From contig JAILFT010000213.1 in assembly GCA_024697425.1 (NCBI GenBank), forward strand, positions 1-43,557: DNA of 43,557 nt. The letters are read 5' to 3'. The notes under the pieces are model-generated. The model was not told where the DNA came from, did not search any database, and saw only the letters and a list, made by a program, of their open reading frames with translations. The position numbers were made by a program, and so were the translations under genes. The DNA is from Butyrivibrio sp. (lineage in GTDB: Bacteria > Bacillota > Clostridia > Lachnospirales > Lachnospiraceae). Positions 25,403 through 35,012 of this stretch are shown here, one piece after another; position 1 is the first letter of the stretch; each line of letters begins with the position of its first letter.

Positions 25403-26185
25403 ATGGTTTTATTTTTTGACATAGACGGGACCATCTGGGACTACAAAAATGATATTCCGGACAGTACCGTAGAAGGCATAAGAAGGGCCAAGGCCAACGG
25501 GCATCAGTGCTTTTTGAATTCGGGGAGGGCAAGAGCTTTCATCCACAATGAGAAGCTTCTGGGGATAGGATTTGACGGCATTGTTTCAGCCTGCGGGACA
25601 AGGATAGAGCACGAGGGAAAAGTCATCTACAACAAATTGGTGGACAAGGAAGACGCTGTAAGGACGGTGGAGACCGTCAGGAAATACGGCTTTAAGCCCA
25701 TTCTTGAAGGACACACCTACCTCTACATGGAACCCGAGGATTTCCTTGGGGATATGTTCGGAGAGAAGGTCATTCGTGAGATGGGAGATAAGCTCCGGGG
25801 AATCAACGAATGCTGGGGCGAGTGGGAGATGCACAAGCTCTCCTGCGCAACAGAGGTACCTGATGAGGACAGGCTGAAATGCTTTGATGAGCTTTCGGAT
25901 ATCTACGATCACATGATCCACGACGAAAGAGTGGTTGAAATGGTGCCAAAGGGATTCAACAAAGGCACCGGCATAGAAAAGGTCTGCGAGCTTCTTGGTG
26001 AGGACGTTAAAAACACCTTTGCCTTCGGAGACAGCATCAACGACAAGGAGATGCTCCTTACAGCAGGAGTGGGGATTGCCATGGGAAACAGCAGGGGCAA
26101 CACCAGAGACTTTGCGGATTATGTCACAGACGATCTGTACAACGACGGCATCTACAAAGCACTTAACCATTTCGGCTTAATCTAG
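25403..26185 (+). CDS. HAD superfamily (Cof-type) phosphatase
   Basis: The 260-residue protein is a HAD hydrolase of the Cof/IIB subfamily. Motif I is DIDGTIWDY with the nucleophilic Asp near residue 6. Motif II is the Ser in CFLNSGRAR, and motif IV is FAFGDSINDKEML. A cap domain of about 100 residues lies between. Relatives dephosphorylate sugar phosphates, nucleotides or cofactors, so the substrate cannot be named. A GGAG site precedes the ATG. The beta-glucosidase gene starts 48 bases downstream with no terminator between, so they may share a transcript. Confidence 0.9.
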   Translation: MVLFFDIDGTIWDYKNDIPDSTVEGIRRAKANGHQCFLNSGRARAFIHNEKLLGIGFDGIVSACGTRIEHEGKVIYNKLVDKEDAVRTVETVRKYGFKPILEGHTYLYMEPEDFLGDMFGEKVIREMGDKLRGINECWGEWEMHKLSCATEVPDEDRLKCFDELSDIYDHMIHDERVVEMVPKGFNKGTGIEKVCELLGEDVKNTFAFGDSINDKEMLLTAGVGIAMGNSRGNTRDFADYVTDDLYNDGIYKALNHFGLI

Positions 26186-26233
26186 TAAAATGGATATGTA
26201 GCGATTTTTCATCAAATAACAGGAGAATCCAAT

Positions 26234-28495
26234 ATGAATGTTAAGGAACTGATCTCGAAAATGACCCTTCAGGAGAAGGCATCTTTATTGTCCGGAGCAG
26301 ACTTCTGGCATACCAAAGCAGTGGAAAGGCTAGGACTTAAGGCTTTCATGATGTGCGACGGCCCCAACGGACTTCGCAAGCAGGAGGGAGTGACCGACCA
26401 CCTGGGACTTAACGCCAGCATCAGCACTGTGTGTTACCCCACAGCCAGCTCTGTAGCGTCAAGTTTTGATACGGACCTGGCAAAAGAGCTGGGAGAGAGG
26501 CTTGGAGACGAATGCGTCCGGGAGGATATAGCGATGCTCCTGGGCCCCGGAATCAACATGAAGAGAAGCCCTGTCTGCGGAAGAAACTTTGAGTACTATT
26601 CAGAGGACCCCTATCTTGCGGGCAAGATTGCGGCGTCCTATATAAACGGCCTGCAGTCAAAGGGCGTATGCGCCTGCCCCAAGCACTATGCGGCCAACAA
26701 TCAGGAATACAGAAGGATGAGCGGAAGCTCTATGGTGGATGAGAGAACTCTTCACGAGATCTATCTCAAGGCCTTTGAGATTGTGGTTAAGGAAGCCCGT
26801 CCCAAGTCCATCATGTGCTCCTACAATCAGCTTAACGGAACATATCTTTCAGAGAATAAATATATGCTAACGGATGTCCTCAGGGACAAATGGGGCTTTG
26901 ACGGCTTCGTTGTAACTGACTGGGGCGCAGTAAAGGGTCCGGTTAAAGGCGTTGAGGCAGGCTTAAGCCTTGCGATGCCCGGCGGAAGCGATGATCATGA
27001 GAAGACCATCATCGCCGCCGTAGAAGACGGTACTCTTGAGGAAGCAAAGGTAGACCGCATGGTGGAATACCTTCTTGAGTCACTTCTGTGGTCCGAAGAG
27101 TCCAGGGCCAAGGATGCACGTCCCTCCGATGATGCCACAAGAAAGGCAGACTACGAGTTTGCAAGAAAACTCGCTGAGGAAAGTGCAGTACTTCTTAAGA
27201 ACGAGCGCAGGGCACTGCCCATCAGAAATGACGCCAGGGTTCTTTTTGTGGGTGAGTTTGCCAAAAAGCCCAGGTATCAGGGCTCAGGCTCATCACACAT
27301 CAACAGCGCCTATGTATCAAATGCTCTTGATGCCGCTTCGGGAAAAGATGTTTCTTTTGCCTGTGGTTACGACACAAAGGATGCAGGTGCAAACTTAAGG
27401 CTTCGTGAGGAAGCTGTGGAAGCAGCCACTGACTGCGATGAGATCGTTATCTTCGCGGGACTTCCTGCCTCCTACGAGTCCGAGGGCTTTGACAGGAAAG
27501 ACATCAATCTTCCTCCCGAGCAGGACAAGCTCATCATGGAGCTCTCGCAGCTTGGCAAAAAGACCGTGGTTGTGATGCACAACGGTGCGCCGGTGGCTAT
27601 GCCCTGGATCGACATGGTTGATGCTGTTCTTGATGTGCAGCTGGGTGGCGACGGCGTAGGAGAGGCCACGGTAAGGCTTCTGTACGGAGATGTGAACCCT
27701 TCAGGCAAGCTGGCTGAATCCTATCCTCTGAAGCTTTCAGATAACCCCAGCTACCTGAATTTCCCGGGAGACAAGGGAAATCCCGTTTATGCGGAGGGAA
27801 TCTACATCGGCTACAGATACTACGAGAAGAAGCATATGCCTGTTCTTTTCCCCTTCGGACACGGACTTGGCTATACGGAGTTTGAATATTCCAATCTTAA
27901 GGTCAGTGCAGACAGCATCACCGACAAGGATAAGCTGGAGGTCAGCGTTGATATCTGGAATGTCGGAAGATATGCGGGAAAAGAGGCAGTGCAGCTGTAT
28001 GTAAGCTGTGATAACGGCAGAGCGTCAAGACCCATGAAAGAACTTAAGGGCTTTAAGAAGGTGGAACTTAAACCCGGTGAGACGAAGACAGTGACCTTCA
28101 CTCTCGATGCAGATTCTTTTGCCTACTACAACGCAGATATCCATGACTTTTATGTTGAGAGCGGAGAGTACACCGTTATGGTGGGGGCTTCCTCCTCAGA
28201 TATCAGACAGGCCAAGACGATTACAGTTGAGGGAACCGTGAAGCTGCCCCTTAATCTGACACCCTACACGCCTATCGGAGAGATTCTTGAGAATGAGACA
28301 GGCGCTAAGATCTTGGGACCTTATATGCAGGCAATGGGCAACGCAGATTCTGAGGAAGCCGACGGTGCTCTGGGCGAAGGCACAGATGAGATGATGAAGG
28401 CCATGCTCCTTGAAATGCCCATAACCGCACTGGTGGGCTTTGGAGTTATAGATTCGCAGACACTTGAAGACATTTTGAAACAGCTGGAAGGCTGA
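26234..28495 (+). CDS. Beta-glucosidase, GH3
   Basis: The 753-residue enzyme is a glycoside hydrolase family 3 member. The N-terminal TIM-barrel-like domain has GPGINMKRSPVCGRNFEYYS, the substrate-binding CPKHYAANNQE, and the nucleophile D229 in FVVTDWGAV. The alpha/beta sandwich domain and a fibronectin-III-like domain (about 590-670, EAVQLYVSCDNGRASRPMKE) follow, then an unusual acidic tail of about 70 residues. No signal peptide is present, so it should cleave imported beta-glucosides, most likely cello-oligosaccharides, in the cytoplasm. It may also act on xylosides, as family members vary. The GGAG site lies about eight bases before the ATG. Confidence 0.92.
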   Translation: MNVKELISKMTLQEKASLLSGADFWHTKAVERLGLKAFMMCDGPNGLRKQEGVTDHLGLNASISTVCYPTASSVASSFDTDLAKELGERLGDECVREDIAMLLGPGINMKRSPVCGRNFEYYSEDPYLAGKIAASYINGLQSKGVCACPKHYAANNQEYRRMSGSSMVDERTLHEIYLKAFEIVVKEARPKSIMCSYNQLNGTYLSENKYMLTDVLRDKWGFDGFVVTDWGAVKGPVKGVEAGLSLAMPGGSDDHEKTIIAAVEDGTLEEAKVDRMVEYLLESLLWSEESRAKDARPSDDATRKADYEFARKLAEESAVLLKNERRALPIRNDARVLFVGEFAKKPRYQGSGSSHINSAYVSNALDAASGKDVSFACGYDTKDAGANLRLREEAVEAATDCDEIVIFAGLPASYESEGFDRKDINLPPEQDKLIMELSQLGKKTVVVMHNGAPVAMPWIDMVDAVLDVQLGGDGVGEATVRLLYGDVNPSGKLAESYPLKLSDNPSYLNFPGDKGNPVYAEGIYIGYRYYEKKHMPVLFPFGHGLGYTEFEYSNLKVSADSITDKDKLEVSVDIWNVGRYAGKEAVQLYVSCDNGRASRPMKELKGFKKVELKPGETKTVTFTLDADSFAYYNADIHDFYVESGEYTVMVGASSSDIRQAKTITVEGTVKLPLNLTPYTPIGEILENETGAKILGPYMQAMGNADSEEADGALGEGTDEMMKAMLLEMPITALVGFGVIDSQTLEDILKQLEG

Positions 28496-28522
28496 CACAG
28501 TATTACTGATTTGGAGGAAGTT

Positions 28523-29074
28523 ATGGCAAAGACGGGAATTTTTCTTGCGGATGGTTTTGAGGAGATTGAGGCACTGACGGTGGTTGACCTCTTAAGAAGA
28601 GCAGGGATTGAGATAACCATGTTTTCCATCATGGGAAAAAAGACGGTGACAGGATCCCACGGCATTGAGGTAACAGCGGACGCACAGCTTGAAGACTGCG
28701 ACTTTGACGAGCTTGATATGGTCATCCTTCCTGGCGGACAGCCCGGCACCACGAACCTTTATAACTGCAGCGTTCTTACAGACGCTGTAAAGGCCTTTAA
28801 CGGCGCCGGAAAAGAGCTTGCGGCTATCTGTGCGGCACCTACAGTATACGGCCGATTAGGGCTTTTAAATGGCAAAAAAGCCTGCTGCTATCCCGGATGC
28901 GAAGGCGACCTTACGGGAGCAGACGTTCAGACCACGGAAGTTACGGTGTGCGACAATTTCATCACCAGCCGGGGAATGGGAACGGCAATCCCCTTCGGGC
29001 TTGCCATTATCGAGCATTTCCAGGGAAAAGATGCGGCAGATGAGATGGGCCGCAAGATAGTGTACAGACTGTAA
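28523..29074 (+). CDS. DJ-1/PfpI family protein
   Basis: The 183-residue protein has the DJ-1/ThiJ/PfpI fold: GIFLADGFEEIEALT with the acidic residue that activates the Cys, ILPGGQPGT, and the nucleophilic elbow AICAAP with C103. The length is typical of the YajL/DJ-1 clade. Roles in this clade include protein and nucleotide deglycation and oxidative-stress protection; which applies is unknown. The start is taken at ATG 28523 because GGAGG (28513-28517) sits six bases upstream; a TTG at 28511 overlaps that site. It follows the beta-glucosidase by 27 bases. Confidence 0.92.
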   Translation: MAKTGIFLADGFEEIEALTVVDLLRRAGIEITMFSIMGKKTVTGSHGIEVTADAQLEDCDFDELDMVILPGGQPGTTNLYNCSVLTDAVKAFNGAGKELAAICAAPTVYGRLGLLNGKKACCYPGCEGDLTGADVQTTEVTVCDNFITSRGMGTAIPFGLAIIEHFQGKDAADEMGRKIVYRL

Positions 29075-29098
29075 AGTGATAGCTCTTTTGACCAAAGT

Positions 29099-29142
29099 AA
29101 AAAAGCTGTGGACCTCTGAAAATGAGGCCCACAGCTTTTTTT
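29099..29142. terminator. Bidirectional terminator, convergent genes
   Basis: AAAAGCTGTGG (29101-29111) pairs with CCACAGCTTTT, extended by CCTC with GAGG in the loop region, with A and T runs on both sides. It serves the DJ-1 gene and the opposing chemotaxis receptor. Confidence 0.9.
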
Positions 29143-29158
29143 ATAGTAATGGCGTTTG

Positions 29159-31177
29159 TTATGCTTTGAAGAATTCCATTTCCTGATTGAGCTTTTCGGC
29201 AATTTCCTTTAGGCTGTTTGCTGATCCGGCAAGAGTAGTAACGGTTGCAGAGAGCTCCTGCATTGAAGCGCCGGTCTCTTCTGATGATGCGGCGTTCTCT
29301 TCGGAAATGGCTGACAGAGCACTCATGGTGTCCACAACGGCATTCTTGGAAGATTCGCAGGTGTCTGCGCCTTCGGAGATGAGCTGTACGCCGCCTACGG
29401 TGCTGCTGATGTCGCCCAGCATACCGTTTACGGCATTCAGAGTCTCGCCGAGAGCTATCTGCTGATCCTGGTTGCCCTGCTTTACGTCTTCTGCAGCCTG
29501 AACTGCAGCTTTGGACTCTTCCAGAAGGACATCCATCTCTTTTCTGATATCGTCTGCCATTGCCTTGGAATCATCGGCAAGCTTGCCAATCTCTTCAGCA
29601 ACAACCGCGAATCCTTTTCCTGCCTCGCCTGCTCTTGCGGCCTCGATGGAGGCATTAAGTGAAAGCAGGTTGGTCTGGGTTGCAATGGATGCGATTCCCT
29701 CTACCTTGTCGTTGATATTTGTAACAGCTTCCTGAGTAGCTGCGATAGTCCTTGAAATCTCGTCGATCTTGGCTGTCATCTCGGAAGAAGAATCCTGCAA
29801 AGATGCAAGGGAGGTGCTGGATACTTCCGATGCTTCCTTCATCTTGCTGGCCAGATCGGAAAGACTTCCGGTTGAAGTCTGAACCTCGCCTACAGCATCG
29901 CCGATCCTTCCGACGTTCTCGGATGCGGACTGAATCTCGTCTGCCTGCTGGGTTGCACCGGAGGCAATTTCCTGAACTGCATTTGATACGTCCTCTGCGG
30001 TCTGGGAGATCTGATTCGCCATGTCGGAAAGCTCCTCGGAGGAAATTCCAACGTCGGTAGCGGAGGACTTGATGTGAGATACGATTTCTCCCAGTCTGTC
30101 GATAACGGTATTGGTGCTCTTTACCATTCCGCCGAATTCATCTTTTCTGGTGTGATGATTGTCAACCTTCTTGAACTTTCCGTCTGCAAGAGCTGACAGT
30201 GATTCGTTCACATCACCGATAGGATCTGTAAATGCTTTTGACATCAGGTAGGAAATAACTCCGGCAATGATCGCCAGTATGACGCCGATGATGATGACCA
30301 GTCCTGCGGCGGATGTGGCGGTTGATTTAATTTCTTTTACACTTCTTGCACATGCTATAACATAGCCTGTTGTAGCGGATCTTACCCAGCATATCACGGA
30401 CTCGCCGTTGCCTGCTGTCTGTTCGTAGATTCCGCTTTCACCGGAGTCGCTCATGAAGGGAGCGCCTGAAAGGTCGATGGATTTTTCGTTTTCAGGGGTG
30501 ATCTCCATGGCTGACATGGCTGCTACCATACCTGTTCTGTCAGATACGAAAGCATCTTCAGCTTCTGCAGCAATGAGCTCGTGAAGTGCATCCATGCTGT
30601 AGTTACGCTGGACCATACCTATTATCGATCCGTCATCGGCATATACGGGAGCAACGATTGTGGCCTGTCTTGCTCCTGTGGATGCTGAAGTTATAACGTC
30701 AGATACATAGCAGTTTCCTGCCATGGCTTGTTTGAAATATTCTCTCTGGGATACATCAACCAGCTTTCCTGAAGCACGCAGCAGCTGCATTCCGTCTGCA
30801 CCGGTAAGAACAGAGATGTTACCGTCACCGATTGCTGCATCGACTGTATTCAGATATGCCTGAGCCTTGGATGCAGCAGTAAGATCTGTGGGGTTGATAT
30901 AGAAAGCCTTGGTGGAAGGTGCCGACGCAATTGCCTGCATGGCAATAAGGTTTTTCTGGACCACCGTCTCAAAAGAGGATTCGATGTACCAGGCCTGCCA
31001 GTCCAGGGCGTCGATAGCATCGGCTGTAGCTTTTTTGGTGGATGTTACATAGCTTACGATTATTGCTATTATTAGGGGAACGATTGCCACAAGCAGCATT
31101 ACGGAAATAAGTTTAGTCTTAATGCTGTCGAAAAATGAAACACTTGCAGATGTTTTGGATTTTATATCCTTTGCCAT
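29159..31177 (-). CDS. Methyl-accepting chemotaxis protein
   Basis: The 672-residue receptor has a membrane helix at about 18-40, an extracellular double-Cache-like sensor (about 45-285, with [17 protein letters not shown] and [14 protein letters not shown]), a second helix (about 290-312), a HAMP domain (about 313-370) and a cytoplasmic signalling domain (about 395-660). The hairpin tip region [20 protein letters not shown] is canonical. It signals through CheA/CheW, which are not in this window. There is no C-terminal pentapeptide for CheR. GGAGG precedes the ATG by seven bases. The ligand is unknown. Confidence 0.94.
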   Translation of the reverse strand: MAKDIKSKTSASVSFFDSIKTKLISVMLLVAIVPLIIAIIVSYVTSTKKATADAIDALDWQAWYIESSFETVVQKNLIAMQAIASAPSTKAFYINPTDLTAASKAQAYLNTVDAAIGDGNISVLTGADGMQLLRASGKLVDVSQREYFKQAMAGNCYVSDVITSASTGARQATIVAPVYADDGSIIGMVQRNYSMDALHELIAAEAEDAFVSDRTGMVAAMSAMEITPENEKSIDLSGAPFMSDSGESGIYEQTAGNGESVICWVRSATTGYVIACARSVKEIKSTATSAAGLVIIIGVILAIIAGVISYLMSKAFTDPIGDVNESLSALADGKFKKVDNHHTRKDEFGGMVKSTNTVIDRLGEIVSHIKSSATDVGISSEELSDMANQISQTAEDVSNAVQEIASGATQQADEIQSASENVGRIGDAVGEVQTSTGSLSDLASKMKEASEVSSTSLASLQDSSSEMTAKIDEISRTIAATQEAVTNINDKVEGIASIATQTNLLSLNASIEAARAGEAGKGFAVVAEEIGKLADDSKAMADDIRKEMDVLLEESKAAVQAAEDVKQGNQDQQIALGETLNAVNGMLGDISSTVGGVQLISEGADTCESSKNAVVDTMSALSAISEENAASSEETGASMQELSATVTTLAGSANSLKEIAEKLNQEMEFFKA

Positions 31178-31201
31178 AACACGCCTCCGTTTCTGATAAT
31201 G

Positions 31202-31229
31202 GTAGGCGCCTGTATATTAAAGCGCCTAC
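31202..31229. repeat. Hairpin in the leader of the chemotaxis gene
   Basis: GTAGGCGC (31202-31209) and GCGCCTAC (31222-31229) are perfect reverse complements over 12 bases, 25 bases upstream of the chemotaxis start codon on the minus strand. It overlaps or follows the likely transcription start. No U tract; function unknown. Confidence 0.5.
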
Positions 31230-31383
31230 TTGAAATTATACATCTAATTATGAAAAATAGATTAAATATACGCGCAATATAATAAATATTTTATATTTTT
31301 TGCAATTCAATTTTTGACTAAAAGTTGGAACAGAGAGCAAACGTAATTTAATAGGAAAAAAATATGGAAATATATATTTAGTT

Positions 31384-31393
31384 GTGCTATAAT
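31384..31393 (+). promoter_or_regulatory. Extended -10 promoter of tig
   Basis: TGC then TATAAT (31388-31393) forms an extended -10 about 87 bases before tig. The GTGCTATAAT core matches the promoter at 24986-24995. The 302-base gap 31178-31479 holds this promoter, the chemotaxis leader and an AT-rich middle without genes. Two small GC hairpins (31407-31420 and 31439-31452) lie in the tig leader. Confidence 0.65.
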
Positions 31394-31479
31394 CTTTAAG
31401 CGACTGTGCCCGGATGGGCAGTTAAACTACGCAAGTTAGCCCGTTTCAGGGCAGCAATAAGATAGAAGGAGAAATAGAA

Positions 31480-32934
31480 ATGAGCGTAACAGTTGAGAAG
31501 CTTGATAACAACATGGCCAAGCTCAAGATCACAGCATCCGCTGAACAGCTTGAGAAGGCTATTGAGAAGGCTTACCAGAAGAACAAGGGCAAGATTCAGA
31601 TTCACGGATTCCGTAAGGGTAAGGCTCCCCGCAGCTTTATTGAGAAGATGTACGGCAAGGAGATCTTCTACGAGGATGCAGCCAATGAGCTGATCGAGGA
31701 AGAGTATCCCAAGGCTGTTGAAGAGTGCGGCGAGGACGTAGTTTCTTCACCTAAGATCGATGTTGAGCAGCTTGAGGCAGGCAAGGACTTCATCTTCACT
31801 GCAGAAGTTGCACTTAAGCCTCCGGTTAAGCTTGGCAAATATAAGGGCATCGAAGTTGAGAAAATCGACGTAGAAGTAACCGATGAAGACGTTGATGCTG
31901 AGATTGAGAAGCAGAGAAATTCCAACGCAAGAACAGTTGATGTTACCGATAGAGCAGTACAGAACGGCGACGTAGTAAATCTTGATTTCGAGGGATTTGT
32001 TGACGGCGTAGCATTCCAGGGCGGCAAGGGAGAAGATTATCCCCTTACAATCGGTTCAGGATCATTCATTCCCGGATTTGAGGAGCAGCTCATCGGATTT
32101 GAGATCGGTCAGGAAGGCGATGTTAACGTAACATTCCCTGAGGAGTATCAGGCTGAGGAGCTTGCAGGCAAGGCAGCAACCTTCAAGTGCAAGATTAACT
32201 CCATCAGAGCCAAGGAGCTTCCTGAACTCAATGATGAGTTTGCAAGCGATGTTTCTGAGTTCGAGACTCTTGCTGAGTTCAAAGAGGACGTTAAGAAGAA
32301 GCTTCAGGCCAAGAAGGAAGCTGATGCTAAGGCTCAGAAAGAGGACGCTGTTGTAAGGGCAGCTATCGAGGATGCTGATATGGATCTTCCCGAGGCTATG
32401 ATTGAGACACAGCAGAGACAGATCTTCAATGAGTTCGCACAGAGACTTCAGATGCAGGGCATGAACATGGATCAGTATCTTCAGTATACAGGCAACACTG
32501 TAGACAAGATGCTTGAGCAGGTTAAGCCTCAGGCTATCGAGAGAATCAAGTCAAGACTTGTTCTTGAGGCCGTTGCAGCAGCTGAGAAGATCGAGGTTTC
32601 CGATGCTGATGTTGATGCTGAGATCGAGAGCATGGCTCACCAGTACAGAATGGATGTTGAGAAGCTCAAAGAGATGATGTCAGATGCTGAGAAGAAGCAG
32701 CTCAAGGAAGACCTTGCAGTTCAGAAGGCAGCAGATTTCCTTGTAGAGAATGCCAAGGAGACAGGTGCCAAGAAGACAGCCAAGAAGTCTACTAAGAAGG
32801 CTGAGGCTGCTGAAGGCGAGGAGAAGCCCAAGAAGACAACTGCCAGAAAGACAACCAAGAAGGCTGAGGCAGAGGCTGAAGGCGAAGAGAAGCCCAAGAG
32901 AGCTACAAGAAAGAAAAAGACTGACGAAGAGTAA
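31480..32934 (+). CDS. tig: Trigger factor with lysine-rich C-terminal tail
   Basis: The 484-residue protein is the ribosome-associated chaperone and peptidyl-prolyl isomerase. The ribosome-docking motif reads GFRKGKAPRSFIEKMYG (about residues 43-60). The FKBP-type domain (about 160-245) has GDVVNLDFEGFVDGVAF and GSFIPGFEEQL. The helical chaperone arms follow to about residue 425. The last 55-60 residues are an added tail of K, A, E and T (repeated AKKT, KKAEAE, EEKPK units) not found in the textbook 430-residue form, resembling histone-H1-like or nucleic-acid-binding tails. It heads tig-clpP-clpX and has an AAGGAG site. Confidence 0.95.
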   Translation: MSVTVEKLDNNMAKLKITASAEQLEKAIEKAYQKNKGKIQIHGFRKGKAPRSFIEKMYGKEIFYEDAANELIEEEYPKAVEECGEDVVSSPKIDVEQLEAGKDFIFTAEVALKPPVKLGKYKGIEVEKIDVEVTDEDVDAEIEKQRNSNARTVDVTDRAVQNGDVVNLDFEGFVDGVAFQGGKGEDYPLTIGSGSFIPGFEEQLIGFEIGQEGDVNVTFPEEYQAEELAGKAATFKCKINSIRAKELPELNDEFASDVSEFETLAEFKEDVKKKLQAKKEADAKAQKEDAVVRAAIEDADMDLPEAMIETQQRQIFNEFAQRLQMQGMNMDQYLQYTGNTVDKMLEQVKPQAIERIKSRLVLEAVAAAEKIEVSDADVDAEIESMAHQYRMDVEKLKEMMSDAEKKQLKEDLAVQKAADFLVENAKETGAKKTAKKSTKKAEAAEGEEKPKKTTARKTTKKAEAEAEGEEKPKRATRKKKTDEE

Positions 32935-32981
32935 TAATTATTTAATTGTGCAAAAGTCTTTTAAATTAGCATGATTTAGCT

Positions 32982-32987
32982 TATAAT
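32982..32987 (+). promoter_or_regulatory. Probable clpP -10 element
   Basis: A perfect TATAAT lies at 32982-32987, just before the tig terminator. The -35 is poor (TTTTAA at 32959-32964, 17-base spacing). Transcripts from here would start inside the terminator hairpin and so escape it. Confidence 0.4.
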
Positions 32988-32988
32988 A

Positions 32989-33030
32989 TAGTGTGGTTGT
33001 GTATGTATATAACGCAACCACACTATTTTT
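32989..33030 (+). terminator. Intrinsic terminator between tig and clpP
   Basis: TAGTGTGGTTG (32989-32999) pairs perfectly with CAACCACACTA (33015-33025), followed by TTTTT. It separates tig from clpP, which then depends on read-through or its own promoter. Confidence 0.88.
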
Positions 33031-33049
33031 ATAAAGGAGTGTAAGCAAG

Positions 33050-33649
33050 ATGAGTTTAATACCTTATGTCATTGAACAGACCAGCCGCGGCGAGAGATCT
33101 TACGATATCTATTCCAGGCTGTTAAAAGAGAGAATAGTATTCCTTGGAGAGGAAGTAAATTCAACATCAGCAAGTATTGTTGTTGCACAGCTTCTTTTCC
33201 TGGAGGCTGAGGATCCTAACAAGGACATCCACATGTACATCAACAGCCCCGGAGGAGAGATTACATCCGGAATGGCTATCTATGACACCATGAACTATAT
33301 CAAGTGCGATGTAAGCACAATCTGCATCGGTATGGCAGCCAGCATGGGAGCATTCCTTCTTGCAGGCGGCGCAAAGGGCAAGAGAATGGCTCTTCCCAAT
33401 GCCGAGATTATGATCCATCAGCCTCTTGGCGGAACTCAGGGTCAGGCTACAGAGATTGAGATTGCTGCTAAGCATATCATCAAGACCAAGGAAAAGCTCA
33501 ACAGAATGCTTGCTGAGAACACAGGCAAGCCCTACGAGCAGGTATGTCTTGATACAGAGCGTGATAACTGGATGAGCGCTCAGGAAGCCCTTGACTACGG
33601 ACTTATCGATTCAATCGTTGAGAATCGTCCCAAGAAGGAAGATAAATAA
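33050..33649 (+). CDS. clpP: ATP-dependent Clp protease proteolytic subunit
   Basis: The 199-residue serine peptidase (S14) forms the tetradecameric chamber that degrades unfolded substrates fed by ClpX. The catalytic triad is S98 in GMAASMG, H123 in EIMIHQP and D172 in DTERDNW. The N-terminal [25 protein letters not shown] is typical, and length is normal. AAGGAGTG lies before the ATG. clpX starts 19 bases after its stop. Confidence 0.97.
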   Translation: MSLIPYVIEQTSRGERSYDIYSRLLKERIVFLGEEVNSTSASIVVAQLLFLEAEDPNKDIHMYINSPGGEITSGMAIYDTMNYIKCDVSTICIGMAASMGAFLLAGGAKGKRMALPNAEIMIHQPLGGTQGQATEIEIAAKHIIKTKEKLNRMLAENTGKPYEQVCLDTERDNWMSAQEALDYGLIDSIVENRPKKEDK

Positions 33650-33668
33650 TCAGTTTTAAGGAGAAAAA

Positions 33669-34937
33669 ATGGCAAAGAATTCCGGAGAGATCAGGTGCTC
33701 TTTTTGTAACAAGACACAGGATCAGGTAAAAAAGCTTATTGCAGGTCCCGCAGGGGTTTATATCTGCGATGAGTGCGTGGATATATGCGCTGATATCATT
33801 GAGGAAGAGTTCGAGGATGAGCCCGTCCAGGGCAAGGCTCAACAGATCAACCTGCTCAAGCCTGTAGAGATCAGAAACTTCCTTGATGAGTACGTAATCG
33901 GACAGGACGAAGCCAAGAAAGTACTGGCTGTATCCGTATATAACCACTATAAACGCGTTCTGGCACCCAAGAGTGATGACAAGAATGATGTAGAGCTTCA
34001 GAAGAGCAATATCATCATGGTTGGCCCCACAGGTTCAGGCAAGACCTATCTTGCACAGACTCTGGCCAAGATCATCAACGTGCCCTTCGCCATCGCAGAT
34101 GCCACCACACTTACCGAGGCCGGCTATGTGGGTGAAGACGTTGAGAACATCCTTCTTAAGCTTATCCAGAATGCAGATTATGACATTGAGAGAGCTCAGT
34201 TCGGTATAGTCTACATCGACGAGATCGATAAGATAACCAAGAAGAGTGAGAACGTATCCATCACCCGTGATGTATCAGGCGAAGGCGTTCAGCAGGCACT
34301 TCTTAAGATCGTTGAGGGCACAGTTGCCAGCGTTCCTCCTCAGGGCGGGCGTAAGCACCCTCATCAGGAGCTTATCCAGATCGATACCAGCAACATCCTC
34401 TTTATCTGCGGCGGAGCCTTTGATGGCCTTGAGAAGATCGTAGAGGCAAGACTTGACCGCAATTCCATCGGATTTAATGCAGAGATCGCAGACAAGTCCG
34501 AGAGAGAGATCGGAGAAGTCCTCAAGGAGGTAACACCTCAGGATCTTGTTAAATTTGGACTTATCCCTGAGTTTGTAGGCCGTGTGCCTATAACAGTTAC
34601 TCTTGAAGGTCTGTCAAAGGAAGCACTGGTAAAGATTCTCACAGAGCCCAAGAATGCACTGGTTAAGCAGTACCAGAAGCTCTTTGATTTCGATGATGTT
34701 AAGCTCACCTTCGAGGATGAAGCTGTTCAGAGAATCGCATCCATGGCCTATGAGAGAGAAACAGGAGCCAGAGGTCTTCGTTCCATCATGGAGAAGGCTA
34801 TGATGGACGTTATGTACGAGATTCCTACAGATGAGACCATCACAGAGTGCGTCATCACCGAGGCATCCGTAGACGGCACCAGCCAGCCCCTCATCGTTCG
34901 CGGCAAGGAGCCCAAGAAGCTTAAGCCTGCGAAATAA
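33669..34937 (+). CDS. clpX: ATP-dependent Clp protease ATPase subunit ClpX
   Basis: The 422-residue unfoldase has an N-terminal zinc-binding domain with C10, C13, C33 and C36, a Walker A GPTGSGKT (119-126), Walker [11 protein letters not shown], the IGF-loop region (IGFNAE) that docks on ClpP, and a C-terminal AAA+ lid with [17 protein letters not shown]. It is co-directional with clpP at 19 bases and ends at a strong terminator. In many Clostridia the next genes are lon and ysxC; here a giant secreted-protein gene follows instead. Confidence 0.97.
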   Translation: MAKNSGEIRCSFCNKTQDQVKKLIAGPAGVYICDECVDICADIIEEEFEDEPVQGKAQQINLLKPVEIRNFLDEYVIGQDEAKKVLAVSVYNHYKRVLAPKSDDKNDVELQKSNIIMVGPTGSGKTYLAQTLAKIINVPFAIADATTLTEAGYVGEDVENILLKLIQNADYDIERAQFGIVYIDEIDKITKKSENVSITRDVSGEGVQQALLKIVEGTVASVPPQGGRKHPHQELIQIDTSNILFICGGAFDGLEKIVEARLDRNSIGFNAEIADKSEREIGEVLKEVTPQDLVKFGLIPEFVGRVPITVTLEGLSKEALVKILTEPKNALVKQYQKLFDFDDVKLTFEDEAVQRIASMAYERETGARGLRSIMEKAMMDVMYEIPTDETITECVITEASVDGTSQPLIVRGKEPKKLKPAK

Positions 34938-34976
34938 CTTATTATTTTGTGAACTGAATATTTGGATTACTATTGA

Positions 34977-35010
34977 GCCGCTCTGTAACTAAGTTACAGG
35001 GCGGCTTTTT
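34977..35010 (+). terminator. Intrinsic terminator of the clp operon
   Basis: GCCGCTCTGTAAC (34977-34989) pairs with GTTACAGGGCGGC (34993-35005) over TAA with one mismatch, followed by T5. Confidence 0.92.
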
Positions 35011-35012
35011 GA

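Noticed and set aside
28511-28522. TTG start for the DJ-1/PfpI gene
   Set aside because: The TTG overlaps the GGAGG that serves ATG 28523, and the added residues are not part of the fold.
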